Assembly (NCBI GenBank): GCA_017462545.1
Contig: JAFTQX010000058.1
Coordinates: forward strand, 1-42,880
From: Clostridia bacterium
GTDB lineage: Bacteria; Bacillota; Clostridia; Oscillospirales; CAG-272
Direction: 5' to 3'
Length of the DNA: 42,880 nt
A program made the translations under genes and the position numbers. Position 1 is the first letter of the stretch; every line of letters begins with the position of its first letter. This document shows positions 17,253-25,755 of the stretch, piece by piece. The notes under the pieces were generated by a model. The model was not told the origin of the DNA, ran no database searches, and worked only from the letters and a program-made list of their open reading frames with translations.

Positions 17253-17281
17253 ATTATAGCACAATTACACCCATATTGCAA
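17253..17281 (-). promoter_or_regulatory. Promoter of the metK riboswitch transcript
   Basis: On the minus strand, TTGCAA (17276-17281), 17 bases, TATAAT (17253-17258) with a TGC extended -10. The predicted start, near 17246, is about ten bases before the aptamer. Confidence 0.8.
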
Positions 17282-17303
17282 GAGCTTTTCGCAGATTTCT
17301 ACA

Positions 17304-17335
17304 AAAAATACCGTCCGGGGTGCTCCTCCGGACGG
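17304..17335 (-). terminator. Terminator after yabQ
   Basis: On the minus strand, CCGTCCGG (17328-17335) pairs with CCGGACGG (17311-17318) around a nine-base loop, followed by TATTTTTT. It closes the hup-rqcP-yabP-yabQ unit just before the metK promoter. Confidence 0.9.
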
Positions 17336-17342
17336 CGTTACA

Positions 17343-17960
17343 TCACGAAATCAGATCAGCAAAGCATGCGCGCAATCGCCGTTTTTCTTCACGACGGCTA
17401 CGGTGCGGCAGATAGAGGCGCTCGTAAAGAGCACTTGTGAGACGGCGCAGGAGCGTAAAGATCAGCCTTGCCACACGCCAAAGCGAACGAAGCAAAAGCA
17501 ACACAGGCACGCGGACAAGCAAAAACAAATAGAAAGCCAGCACACGAAGAAAAAAGGCGACCGTCTCACTTGCGGCCACGATCAGACGCCCAAGCGTGAT
17601 ATGCCAAACGGCAAAGCCCAGCGCAGCACCGACAAGCAAAATAGCGCGGAACTCGCCATCGTTCTGCCAATAGACAAAGAGGGAGAACAAAAAGGAGGAA
17701 AGCAGGCAGAACAGCACATCGGTCAGAAAAACAAAAACCGCACGCAGCCGCTCCCCTGCCCGCCGAGGTGGGCGGGTGGCAAAACCAGGCGGCAGCAGCG
17801 GCAAGCGGCAAGCGCGCAATCGCTCGCTCATACCGCCATGGTAACGCACACCGCAAAGCACGCGCGCGATACGAATGCCGTCATACACAAGGTGAAGCAA
17901 ACCGCCAAACGCAAGCGAATACAAAAGGGCAAAAAGCAGCCCCCACATGGATACCGGCAT
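17343..17960 (-). CDS. yabQ: Spore cortex protein YabQ-like
   Basis: 205 residues. An N-terminal membrane helix (about 3-25) is followed by a basic stretch, then two or three hydrophobic segments (about 74-95, 105-130 and 135-160) and a very basic C-terminal tail (RSRREEKRRLRACFADLIS). YabQ is a polytopic membrane protein needed for spore cortex formation in Bacillus subtilis. Sequence conservation in this family is low; the call rests on topology, the N-terminus (YSLAFGGLLHLVYDGIRI...) and the position directly after yabP in the hup-rqcP-yabP-yabQ order. The divIC gene that often follows is absent. The first ATG has a weak binding site; Met5 is an alternative start. Confidence 0.75.
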   Translation of the reverse strand: MPVSMWGLLFALLYSLAFGGLLHLVYDGIRIARVLCGVRYHGGMSERLRACRLPLLPPGFATRPPRRAGERLRAVFVFLTDVLFCLLSSFLFSLFVYWQNDGEFRAILLVGAALGFAVWHITLGRLIVAASETVAFFLRVLAFYLFLLVRVPVLLLLRSLWRVARLIFTLLRRLTSALYERLYLPHRSRREEKRRLRACFADLIS

Positions 17961-17962
17961 AA

Positions 17963-18244
17963 TTACTTCATCAGGCGGGAGAAAAAGCCTCCCTTTTTAC
18001 CGGTGCTTGCATCCCCTGTGTAGAAGATCCCGCCGATGCGCCCCTCAAGGGCAAGAAGCCCCTTTTCAAGATCCAGGCGGGTGATATGCAGCCCCTCGCC
18101 TTCCACCGTCATGCCGCCCAATGCGGTACGCAGGATCACAGCCGCCTCATCAAAGCTGACAACATCTGAAACACCATCTACCTCCAGACGGGCACGATCC
18201 TTCAAAAGAACGGTTTGGCCGTTCTCATTCTCTTGTAAATTCAT
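17963..18244 (-). CDS. yabP: Sporulation protein YabP
   Basis: 93 residues with the YabP/YqfC pattern: a strand-rich repeat (LLKDRARLEVDGVSDVVSFDEAAVILRTALGGMTVEGEGLHITRLDLEKGLLALEGRIGGIFY). A C-terminal GKKGGFFSRLMK tail follows. YabP is made during sporulation and takes part in spore coat or cortex assembly with YabQ. GGAGG six bases before the ATG at 18244 fixes the start, six codons inside the open frame. It ends two bases before yabQ. Confidence 0.9.
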   Translation of the reverse strand: MNLQENENGQTVLLKDRARLEVDGVSDVVSFDEAAVILRTALGGMTVEGEGLHITRLDLEKGLLALEGRIGGIFYTGDASTGKKGGFFSRLMK

Positions 18245-18256
18245 ACAGCGCCTCCG

Positions 18257-18278
18257 ATACAATGTTACTGCATTGTAT
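18257..18278. repeat. Perfect 8-base inverted repeat before yabP
   Basis: ATACAATG and CATTGTAT flank a six-base TTACTG centre, in the 60-base gap between rqcP and yabP and next to the yabP ribosome binding site. No T-run follows. It could be an RNA hairpin that tunes yabP expression or an operator; nothing more can be said. Confidence 0.5.
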
Positions 18279-18304
18279 GCGAAGACGCTGTTGATTATGA
18301 AGCT

Positions 18305-18547
18305 TTACGGAACAACCTCATACATTTCCGCTGCATCAGCCTTTTTGGTGCTGTCCTTCACATCAAGAACGCGCACCCGCATCACGCGGCTGCCAAAGCT
18401 CACCTCGATCACATCGCCGAGCTTGACATCATAAGAGGCCTTTGCGGGCTTACCATTGACGGTAACATGCGAGGCATCGCATGCGTCGTTGGCAACGGTG
18501 CGACGCTTAATAATGCGCGCAACCTTGAGGTACTTATCAAGACGCAT
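18305..18547 (-). CDS. rqcP: RqcP (YabO) S4-domain RNA-binding protein
   Basis: 80 residues forming a single S4 domain (MRLDKYLKVARIIKRRTVANDACDASHVTVNGKPAKASYDVKLGDVIEV). The strand-rich end matches YabO/RqcP. RqcP works with RqcH on stalled 50S subunits, helping add C-terminal alanine tails to unfinished chains for degradation. The gene follows hup after six bases, the usual Firmicute order, which supports co-transcription with hup. Confidence 0.93.
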   Translation of the reverse strand: MRLDKYLKVARIIKRRTVANDACDASHVTVNGKPAKASYDVKLGDVIEVSFGSRVMRVRVLDVKDSTKKADAAEMYEVVP

Positions 18548-18553
18548 AGCGAA

Positions 18554-18829
18554 TTAGCCGTTTACGCGATCCTTCAAAGCCTTGCTTGCGGAGAATGCGG
18601 GGCACTTGGATGCGGCGATGGTGATCTTTTCACCGGTTGCGGGATTGCGGCCCTCACGAGCAGCTCTCTCGTTAACGACAAACTTGCCGAAACCGAAAAC
18701 CTGTACCTCTTCTTTATTCTCGAGGGCCTTTGCGATTGCCTCAAAAACTGCATTTACAGCAGCCTCGGCGGCCTTCTTTGTGATCTCTGTTTCCTTTGCA
18801 ACCTGTTCAATCAACTCGGTCTTGTTCAT
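18554..18829 (-). CDS. hup: HU family DNA-binding protein
   Basis: 91 residues, full HU length. It begins [32 protein letters not shown] and carries the DNA-gripping beta arm ([42 protein letters not shown]). HU bends and compacts DNA. It has its own promoter and an AAAGGA site ten bases upstream, and lies in the standard place between mazG and rqcP. Confidence 0.96.
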   Translation of the reverse strand: MNKTELIEQVAKETEITKKAAEAAVNAVFEAIAKALENKEEVQVFGFGKFVVNERAAREGRNPATGEKITIAASKCPAFSASKALKDRVNG

Positions 18830-18893
18830 GGTGGTGGGTTCCTTTCATAATAAGTTTTTAAAACGCGGCGCATGTCCGCTATTTTCTAAAGAT

Positions 18894-18922
18894 AGTATAC
18901 CATATCTGTTTCTATATATCAA
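18894..18922 (-). promoter_or_regulatory. Promoter of hup-rqcP-yabP-yabQ
   Basis: On the minus strand, TTGATA (18917-18922), 17 bases, TATACT (18894-18899). It lies in the 102-base gap after mazG and separates the hup unit from the long block upstream, although read-through is possible because no terminator is visible. Confidence 0.7.
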
Positions 18923-18931
18923 GGGTTTTTT

Positions 18932-19759
18932 CTATATTTTTGCAATTTTTGTTGATTTTTCTGTATTTTTTAGCTCATACCAGGCAGAAAGCAGCTCGTT
19001 TTTTGTGCAACTTGTCATTTCGCGATTAGAAGATGCAAGATTTTCTTCAAGAACGGCAAAGCGACCAAGGAATTTTTGTGCTGCGCGGACAAGTGCCTCC
19101 TCTGCGTCAAGCCCCAAAAAGCGACCGTAATTGACCAATGCAAACAGCATGTCCCCTAGCTCCTCCTCCTGTTCCTTTCGCGTTTTTGCAGCGGTAAGCT
19201 CGTCCCATTCCTCGCGTACCTTTTCTCCCGCCTCCTCAACACTTTCATAAGTAAAGCCGGCACGCGCTGCTTTATCAGCCATTTTTTGCGCGTACATCAG
19301 CGCGGGCAGGGTTTTGGGGATCGCGCGCAAGGTTTCTGTCGTGCTGTGCTGCCCCTTCTCTGCTCGCTTCAGCTCCTCCCAGCGTGCAGGCACGGCCTCG
19401 GCCGCTACGCGCTCAGGCGTGCTGCCAAACAAATGCGGATGGCGAGAGATCATCTTGCGGCAAACATCGGTTATGATCTCCTCCGGCAAAGAACGCGCCT
19501 GCTCTTCCTCCATCACCATATGGAAGGCGGCTTGAAAAAGGAAATCCCCCAACTCCTCGCGCAGGATAGTGGGGTCATCCCGATCGATGCCCTCGGCCAC
19601 CTCATACGCCTCCTCCAGCAGGTTTTTGCGGACACTGGCGTGTGTTTGGGCACGATCCCACTCACACCCCGCAGGAGAGCGAAGAAAACGGACGAGAGCA
19701 AGCAGATCTTCAAAGGTGTATTGCTCTTTTTTAGAAAAGTCTTGCGGCGAAAATAACAC
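18932..19759 (-). CDS. mazG: Nucleoside triphosphate pyrophosphohydrolase MazG
   Basis: 275 residues with two MazG repeats. The first carries CEWDRAQTHASVRKNLLEEAYEVAEGID and EELGDFLFQAAFH; the second EEAGEKVREEWDELTAA and EEELGDMLFALVNYGRFLG. The acidic EExxE...ExxD sets bind magnesium. It hydrolyses nucleoside triphosphates to monophosphates and pyrophosphate, cleaning the nucleotide pool and, in other bacteria, affecting (p)ppGpp levels. The best start is a GTG at 19759 with AAAGGAG eight bases upstream; the frame also runs back to an ATG at 19840 inside spoVB. It follows spoVB by 13 bases. Confidence 0.93.
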   Translation of the reverse strand: MLFSPQDFSKKEQYTFEDLLALVRFLRSPAGCEWDRAQTHASVRKNLLEEAYEVAEGIDRDDPTILREELGDFLFQAAFHMVMEEEQARSLPEEIITDVCRKMISRHPHLFGSTPERVAAEAVPARWEELKRAEKGQHSTTETLRAIPKTLPALMYAQKMADKAARAGFTYESVEEAGEKVREEWDELTAAKTRKEQEEELGDMLFALVNYGRFLGLDAEEALVRAAQKFLGRFAVLEENLASSNREMTSCTKNELLSAWYELKNTEKSTKIAKI

Positions 19760-19772
19760 GGCGCAGTCTCCT

Positions 19773-21413
19773 TTAAGCAGTTTGTTTTTGACGATACAAA
19801 ATTTGTGCAAGTTTTTTTCCGCCCGGCAGGAGAAGAACATCCTCCTCTGTGACCGAGCGTGTCAGGAATACAGCGGCTACATACACCAAAGCAGCCAGCG
19901 CAATGGCTGCCAAGATCAGCAAACGTCCTCCACCGTCCCCGCCAAGCGCCAGATAAAAGCCGAGTGCTGCCCCCACGGACAAGCAAGCAGCTGCAAATGG
20001 TCGAAAAAAGGTAAAGGAAAGAGATGGAACAAAGGAAAGCCGCCGCAACAGCACCCACAGATTACAAAGCATCGCAGCCAGATAGCAAAGCACGGTGCCC
20101 AGCGGAACGCCGAGCGTGCCGACGACAGGCGTACCGATGAGAAAATAGCTGGTAGCCAGCTTGACACCGCCTCCAACCAGCATGGAAAAAATCGGACGCG
20201 AGGCAAGACCGCTTGCCTGCAAAATCGCGTTGCTGACCGTTAGCAGCGAAAGAAAGAGCGTGCCGATGGCAAGCACAGAAAGCAACGGTGCGGCTGTATC
20301 TGCCATATCCTCGCGAAAGAACAGCCGCAAGATCGGGCGGCTGAAAACGGCCATACCGAGTGCGCAGGGCATGGCGATCAGCGAGGTGACGCGTAAAACA
20401 GAGCCCATCAGCCGCTTGGCACCATGTTGGTTACCCGCCGCAAGTGTCGCAGAAAGCAGCGGCACGGCAGCCGTGGCGATGGGATAGATCAAAGCGGGCG
20501 GCAGATTGAACATGGGCACAACAAGCGTCGTATAGTTCCCGTAAAAGGCGGTTGCCTCTGTTGGCAGGTAGCCAATGCCCTGCAGCCTTCTTTGCACGAT
20601 AACCAGGTCAATCATACCCGTGAGCCCCATGACAAGGGAGGATAGCGTGATCGGCAGCGCAATGCGTAAAAGTCGCGAAAGCAGCGTGCGCCCGGAGGTG
20701 TGCGCGACCTCACCCGCAAGAGGAGACAAGACTGCAAGCCGTCCCCGCTTTTGATAAAGATAGCGGGCAAGCAGCAGATAGAGCATGCCGGCCGCCTCGC
20801 CCACGGCAAGGCCTGCCACCGCATAAGCCGCCACCAGCGGCAACGCATAGCCCCGCCTGATGGCATAAGCAGCCAAGGCAACACCGACCAGCAGCTTGCC
20901 AAGCGCCTCCAGCACCTGCGAGACGGCAGAGGGCGCCATTTCCGAAAAGCCCTGAAAATAGCCGCGCATAGCGCTGGAAAGGCAGATGAACAGCATGGTA
21001 GGCGCGATGGCCGCGATACAATAGCGCGCGTCCTGCGTGCCAATCATCAAGGCAAGCGGGCGCGCGCCAAAAAACATAAGCGCGGTAGAGGAAAGCCCGA
21101 GAAGAAGAAAGGCAGACACCGTCAGCCGCTCAATGCGCCGCACGCTTGCCACCTCTCCCCGTGTGCGAGCCTCCGCCACCAGGATCGAAACCGCCACCGG
21201 AAGCCCGGCGGTGGAAAACATATACAGCCATGTGTAGATCTGGTAAGCCGAATTGAAGTAGCCCATCCCCTCGTCCCCCAGATAATAGGACATGGGAATT
21301 TTAAACAAAAGACCAATGATCTTGACAAGAATATTGGCACCGCCAAGAAAAAGCACCCCGGTCAGAAACTGACGACGATCCTTCTCGCCCGTGGTTTTTG
21401 TAAGCTGCTTCAT
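19773..21413 (-). CDS. spoVB: SpoVB/MATE-like polysaccharide flippase
   Basis: 546 residues with about 14 hydrophobic segments across the whole length and short loops, the layout of MOP superfamily flippases such as SpoVB and MurJ. The N-terminal stretch FLTGVLFLGGANILVKIIGLLFKIPMSYYLGDEGMGYFNSAYQIY is typical of SpoVB. In sporulation SpoVB is needed for cortex synthesis and probably moves a lipid-linked sugar across the membrane. The neighbours (mazG, hup, rqcP, yabP, yabQ) match the Bacillus yabM-yabN-yabO-yabP-yabQ order. GGGAGG precedes the ATG closely. Confidence 0.9.
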   Translation of the reverse strand: MKQLTKTTGEKDRRQFLTGVLFLGGANILVKIIGLLFKIPMSYYLGDEGMGYFNSAYQIYTWLYMFSTAGLPVAVSILVAEARTRGEVASVRRIERLTVSAFLLLGLSSTALMFFGARPLALMIGTQDARYCIAAIAPTMLFICLSSAMRGYFQGFSEMAPSAVSQVLEALGKLLVGVALAAYAIRRGYALPLVAAYAVAGLAVGEAAGMLYLLLARYLYQKRGRLAVLSPLAGEVAHTSGRTLLSRLLRIALPITLSSLVMGLTGMIDLVIVQRRLQGIGYLPTEATAFYGNYTTLVVPMFNLPPALIYPIATAAVPLLSATLAAGNQHGAKRLMGSVLRVTSLIAMPCALGMAVFSRPILRLFFREDMADTAAPLLSVLAIGTLFLSLLTVSNAILQASGLASRPIFSMLVGGGVKLATSYFLIGTPVVGTLGVPLGTVLCYLAAMLCNLWVLLRRLSFVPSLSFTFFRPFAAACLSVGAALGFYLALGGDGGGRLLILAAIALAALVYVAAVFLTRSVTEEDVLLLPGGKKLAQILYRQKQTA

Positions 21414-21430
21414 AGCCCCTCCCTATGCGG

Positions 21431-22960
21431 TCAGAGCTCCTTTGCCTCGTAAAAGCCCTGGATCTTTTCCGCAAGGGAAGGAATACCCACATCCCGATCT
21501 CCCAAGCGGATCTTCTCCGCATCTCTTAAATATTCATATGGATATTTGGGAGTAAATATGCGTTGGATTTTACTGGTACCTGTACGCGGTGCGCAATGGT
21601 GCACCAGCTTGGTAACGGCAGCCGCACCAACAGCAAAGATGCTGTGCAGCTCCTCCATCATAAAGACGTTATAAAGCCCCTCATGCCCCTCGGTCGCGTA
21701 GCCGACATTTTCGAGGTTGCCGACGGTATTCTTTTGCCGATACATATAGTACGGACGATACCCGGCATTTTTGGTGCGAAGCTGGGAATATTCTACGCTC
21801 TTGGCGGCATCGCCACCGCCGAGCTGCAGGGCAAAGCCCTCTTTTTTGCGGATATCTGCGGCGTTTTTCACGCTGAAGCTGTGCACGGTAATGTTGGTGG
21901 GAGCGAGCGAAAGCACCGCATCCATAGAAACCGAGAAATTACTGAAATTATCCCCCGGCAGACCGGCAATCAGGTCCACATTGATATCGCGAATGCCGGA
22001 ATTTCGGGCAAGCTCATAAGCACGGTAAAACTCGTCTACCGTGTGGCGACGACCAATGCTGACGAGCAGCTCATCCGACAGGGTTTGGGGATTGACGCTG
22101 ACACGGGTAACACCATATTCATGCGCAATGGCCAGCTTTTCCTGCGTGATGGTATCCGGGCGTCCTGCCTCCAACGTAAACTCGGCAAGCGAGGAGACAT
22201 CTACATTTTTTGCCACACGGGCCAGCAGCGCCCGCAGGTTTTTGGGGGTCAGAACCGTAGGGGTACCCCCGCCGATATAGACGGTGCTGACCGTTAGCCC
22301 AAGCGACCGGATGACCGAAAAAATATTGTCAATATCGAGAAACAGAGTTGCCAGATAATCGTCGATCAGGGAAAGAAGCCGCCCCGAGGTGCCGGAAACG
22401 AAGGAGCAGTAGGCGCAGCGCGAGGGGCAGAACGGGATAGAAATATAGACGCTGCAGGTGTCGTGAAGCGAAACAGACTTGGTAATTTTCAGCTCGGTAG
22501 CGGCAACCGAAACAGCAAGTGCTGCCTTCTTGGGATTAACGAAGTATTCATCCCGCAAAATGCGCTTGGAGCGCAAAATACCGTTACCGGTGAGGATCAG
22601 CTCGCTTGCCACCTTGGAGGGACGAACCCCTGTTAAAATGCCCCACGGGGGCGTATAGCCCAACAGCTCCTTGCCCGCGCCAAACACGGCACGGCCAACG
22701 GCTACCTTGGCAAGCCGCTCGTCGCTGGCATCGGGAATATCGGAGCGATTCAGCTCCCCCTGTGCGGTAACAGAACGACCTTGGAAGGAGATCGCGGCAG
22801 TCGCGCGGAAGGTATCCCCCTCTCGCACAAAGCAAACATGCGCCTCCGGATTCTCGGGAGAAGGCTTTTCCTCTACCCCGAATTTTGAGCCTGGGAAAAA
22901 CAAGAGACAGAGCGTTTGCACATAGTATGCGCTGATGTCGCCCTCTACTGTCAAAATCAT
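21431..22960 (-). CDS. hemZ: HemZ-type coproporphyrinogen dehydrogenase (radical SAM)
   Basis: 509 residues. After an N-terminal domain of about 160 residues typical of HemZ, a radical SAM core follows with the cluster motif CPSRCAYCSF (CX3CX2C), then VYIGGGTPTVL, RVSVNPQTLSDELL and DINVDLIAGLPGD. These features match the HemN-like oxygen-independent coproporphyrinogen III oxidase group. The in vivo substrate of HemZ is not firmly settled and some relatives are heme chaperones. It overlaps dtd by four bases (ATGA) and ends 17 bases before spoVB. Confidence 0.9.
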   Translation of the reverse strand: MILTVEGDISAYYVQTLCLLFFPGSKFGVEEKPSPENPEAHVCFVREGDTFRATAAISFQGRSVTAQGELNRSDIPDASDERLAKVAVGRAVFGAGKELLGYTPPWGILTGVRPSKVASELILTGNGILRSKRILRDEYFVNPKKAALAVSVAATELKITKSVSLHDTCSVYISIPFCPSRCAYCSFVSGTSGRLLSLIDDYLATLFLDIDNIFSVIRSLGLTVSTVYIGGGTPTVLTPKNLRALLARVAKNVDVSSLAEFTLEAGRPDTITQEKLAIAHEYGVTRVSVNPQTLSDELLVSIGRRHTVDEFYRAYELARNSGIRDINVDLIAGLPGDNFSNFSVSMDAVLSLAPTNITVHSFSVKNAADIRKKEGFALQLGGGDAAKSVEYSQLRTKNAGYRPYYMYRQKNTVGNLENVGYATEGHEGLYNVFMMEELHSIFAVGAAAVTKLVHHCAPRTGTSKIQRIFTPKYPYEYLRDAEKIRLGDRDVGIPSLAEKIQGFYEAKEL

Positions 22961-23421
22961 TTGCCTCTTCCCCTTTTCAATTTTTCGGAATCCATAACGA
23001 TGGTAACAGGCCCATCTGCCTGCATATCAATCTGCATATCGGCACCAAACACACCGCAAGAAACAGGAATGCCCTGCGCCCGAATGGCTTCCACAAATGC
23101 CTCATAGAGCGGCACAGCCTGCTCCGGTCGCGCGGCAGCCAAATAATCGGGACGGTTGCCGTGCGAATAGTTGGCAAGCAGCGTGAAATTGGAAACGATC
23201 AGCGCGCCGCCCCCTACATCAAGCAGAGAAATATTCATTTTTCCCTGTTCATCACAAAAGATGCGCAGGCGCGGAATTTTATCGGCAAGGAGGCGTACAT
23301 CCTCCATGCTATCCTCGACGCTGACACCCAGCAAAATCAGCAGACCGTGCTCACAGCTACCGCTTTCTACACCGTCAGCCTTCACACGCGCATGCCGGAT
23401 GCGTTGCAATACGGCTATCAT
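22957..23421 (-). CDS. dtd: D-aminoacyl-tRNA deacylase
   Basis: 154 residues, full length. It starts MIAVLQRIRHARVKADG and carries the two active-site motifs: SNFTL at 77-81 (the usual form is SQFTL) and GPVT near residue 138 (DGPVTIVMDSE). Dtd removes D-amino acids (and glycine mischarged on tRNA-Ala) from tRNA, a proofreading step in the cytosol. The Gln-to-Asn change at 78 is the only oddity. AAGGAG lies five bases before the ATG. It follows rel by 21 bases, a frequent pairing in Firmicutes. Confidence 0.93.
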   Translation of the reverse strand: MIAVLQRIRHARVKADGVESGSCEHGLLILLGVSVEDSMEDVRLLADKIPRLRIFCDEQGKMNISLLDVGGGALIVSNFTLLANYSHGNRPDYLAAARPEQAVPLYEAFVEAIRAQGIPVSCGVFGADMQIDMQADGPVTIVMDSEKLKRGRGK

Positions 23422-23442
23422 ACTTGCTCCTTATTTTACGTT

Positions 23443-25731
23443 TTATCGTCCTAATCCGCGGCTGACAGACTGCACAGCCGGAATGCTTTGCAGGCGCGAA
23501 ACGATGGAACGGAAATGTCCCACATTCTTACACCCGACCGTTAACTGGATCGACTGCATATCATCCGGTCGCTTTTGCGAATTGATCTGCATAATGGTGA
23601 CCTTCATATCCGCAAGCGCGCCGGTAATATCGGCGATCAGGGTAATATTGTTTTCTGCCACGATGTGAATCATGGCCTCATATACCGAGATGGTGGAGGC
23701 AAAATCTCTCTCCCACTCTGCCTTTACCCAGCGGTCGGCATTGGCAGGATCCTGCCGGCTTGCCGCCACATTGGGGCAATCACGCTTATGAATCGAGATG
23801 CCATAGCCCTTGGTGATAAAGCCAATGATATCATCGCCCGGCAGCGGGTTGCAGCACTTGGCACATTTGACCATACAGCCGGTGGTGCCATCGACAATAA
23901 TGCCGCTGCTGGTACGCAGGTTTTTCGGTTTTTCCACCGTTTTGACCTGCGAGATCTCCATGGGAGAGGGCGGCTCTACTGATTTGACAACGCGGTCAAA
24001 TTCGTCACGCAGGCGAACGGCAATCTTGGCGATCGACAAGCCGCCATAGCCGATGGTGTTATAGAGGTCATCTGCCCCTTGAATACCAAGACGCTTGGCA
24101 ATATTGGTAACGACCTCCTGCCGCTCGGCCTCGGTAAAGGGACGACCGATGCGCGAAAGCTCGCGGTCGATCTCGGCGCGGCCGACCTCGATATTCTCGC
24201 TTCTCTTCTCTTTTTTGAACCATTGGCGGATCTTGTTGCGCGCCTCGCTGGTCTTAACGGTCTTGATCCAGTCTCGGCTGGGACCCTTATTGGACGAGGA
24301 GGTAAGAATTTCAACGATCTGCCCATTTTCAGGCACGCTGTCAATCGGTACGATCATGCCGTTGATCTTGGCGCCGATCATCTTGTTGCCAACCGCGGTA
24401 TGAATGGCATAGGCAAAGTCAATGACCGTGGCACCAAGCGGCAGAGAGATACAGTCTCCCTTGGGGGTAAAGACGAAGGTCTCATCATGGAAGATGTCCG
24501 TCTTGAAGGCCTGCATAAATTCATCGGGATCTCTGGTGTTATCCTCGGTCTCGATGAGACGGGAGATCCAGGCAAGCTTCTCATCCACCTCTGTCCCCGA
24601 GGACTCACCCGACTTATATTTCCAATGCGCGGCGATACCAAATTCAGCCACGCGATGCATCTCAAAGGTTCTGATCTGAATTTCAAACGGAATGCCGCCG
24701 CGGCTGATGACGGTGGTGTGCAGCGAGCGGTACAGGTTCGGCTTGGGGGTGGAGATATAGTCCTTAAAGCGGCCGGGCACCGACTTAAACAGCTCGTGCA
24801 CGATACCAAGAACAGTATAACACTCCAGCTCCGTCTCCACGATCACGCGCAGGGCGTAAAAGTCGTAGATCTCGTCGATGGTCTTATTATTGTTATACAT
24901 TTTCCGATACAGGCTGTAGACCGATTTGACACGCCCCTCAACCATATAGCGGATGTTGTTTTCCTTTAATTTTTCTTCAATCTTGTCGCGCGCAAGCACC
25001 AAAAGATCGCGATTCTGACCGTAGCGGCTGTCAATGGCGTCATGCACCTCTTTATAACCAACGGGGTCAAGATAGGAGAGACTGATATTCTCCAATTCCA
25101 GCTTGATACGCTGCATACCAAGGCGGTGTGCCAGCGGCGCGTAGATATACATGGTCTCCAGCGCAATGGTGCGCTGCTTTTCCGGCGACTTTGCCGCCAG
25201 CGTACGCATATTGTGCAGACGGTCGCAAAGCTTGATAAAGATCACACGGATATCCTTGCTCATGGCAAGCAGCATCTTACGGATGTTTTCGATATGCGCC
25301 TCTTCCTTATCCTCCACCTTCATCTGCAGGATCTTGGTCAGACCGTCAACCAGCAGCGCAACCTCCTCGCCAAAGAGGCGGCGAATCTCGGTAAGATTGG
25401 TCCTATCCGAGCAATCCTCTACGGTATCATGCAGAAGGGCGGCGCAGATCGAATCGGTATCCAGCTCTAAGTCTGCCACGATGGTGGCAACGGCCAAGGG
25501 GTGAGAGATATACGGCTCACCGCTCAGTCGGAACTGCCCGGCGTGCAGAGCGGCCGCATATTGGTAGGCCTCTCGGATCTTATCAAGATAATAAGTACGG
25601 CCGGAGGATGCAAGGCGGGCAAGCAACGCATCAAACTGCTCTTCGATTGCGCGCGTAGCGGCCTGTTTCTCTTCCTCTGTCATAACCTTTTTTTCTTTTT
25701 GCTCCATATTGCTCTGCCGCGCGTGCGGCAT
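23443..25731 (-). CDS. rel: Bifunctional (p)ppGpp synthetase/hydrolase Rel
   Basis: About 762 residues with all Rel domains: an HD hydrolase (ISHP and HDTVED near residue 100), a synthetase region (YSLYRKM and IYDFYALRVIVE), TGS (LPLGATVIDFAYAIHTAVGNKMIGAK), a Cys-rich zinc-finger-like part (CAKCCNPLPGDDIIGF...RDCPN), and a C-terminal ACT domain. It makes and degrades (p)ppGpp on ribosome stalling. The start is uncertain: AAGGAGG lies only one to two bases before the first ATG, and later Met codons at 9 and 17 have weaker sites. It follows recJ by 24 bases. Confidence 0.96.
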   Translation of the reverse strand: MPHARQSNMEQKEKKVMTEEEKQAATRAIEEQFDALLARLASSGRTYYLDKIREAYQYAAALHAGQFRLSGEPYISHPLAVATIVADLELDTDSICAALLHDTVEDCSDRTNLTEIRRLFGEEVALLVDGLTKILQMKVEDKEEAHIENIRKMLLAMSKDIRVIFIKLCDRLHNMRTLAAKSPEKQRTIALETMYIYAPLAHRLGMQRIKLELENISLSYLDPVGYKEVHDAIDSRYGQNRDLLVLARDKIEEKLKENNIRYMVEGRVKSVYSLYRKMYNNNKTIDEIYDFYALRVIVETELECYTVLGIVHELFKSVPGRFKDYISTPKPNLYRSLHTTVISRGGIPFEIQIRTFEMHRVAEFGIAAHWKYKSGESSGTEVDEKLAWISRLIETEDNTRDPDEFMQAFKTDIFHDETFVFTPKGDCISLPLGATVIDFAYAIHTAVGNKMIGAKINGMIVPIDSVPENGQIVEILTSSSNKGPSRDWIKTVKTSEARNKIRQWFKKEKRSENIEVGRAEIDRELSRIGRPFTEAERQEVVTNIAKRLGIQGADDLYNTIGYGGLSIAKIAVRLRDEFDRVVKSVEPPSPMEISQVKTVEKPKNLRTSSGIIVDGTTGCMVKCAKCCNPLPGDDIIGFITKGYGISIHKRDCPNVAASRQDPANADRWVKAEWERDFASTISVYEAMIHIVAENNITLIADITGALADMKVTIMQINSQKRPDDMQSIQLTVGCKNVGHFRSIVSRLQSIPAVQSVSRGLGR

Positions 25732-25755
25732 TCCTCCTTCCGTTAGCTTTTGGTC

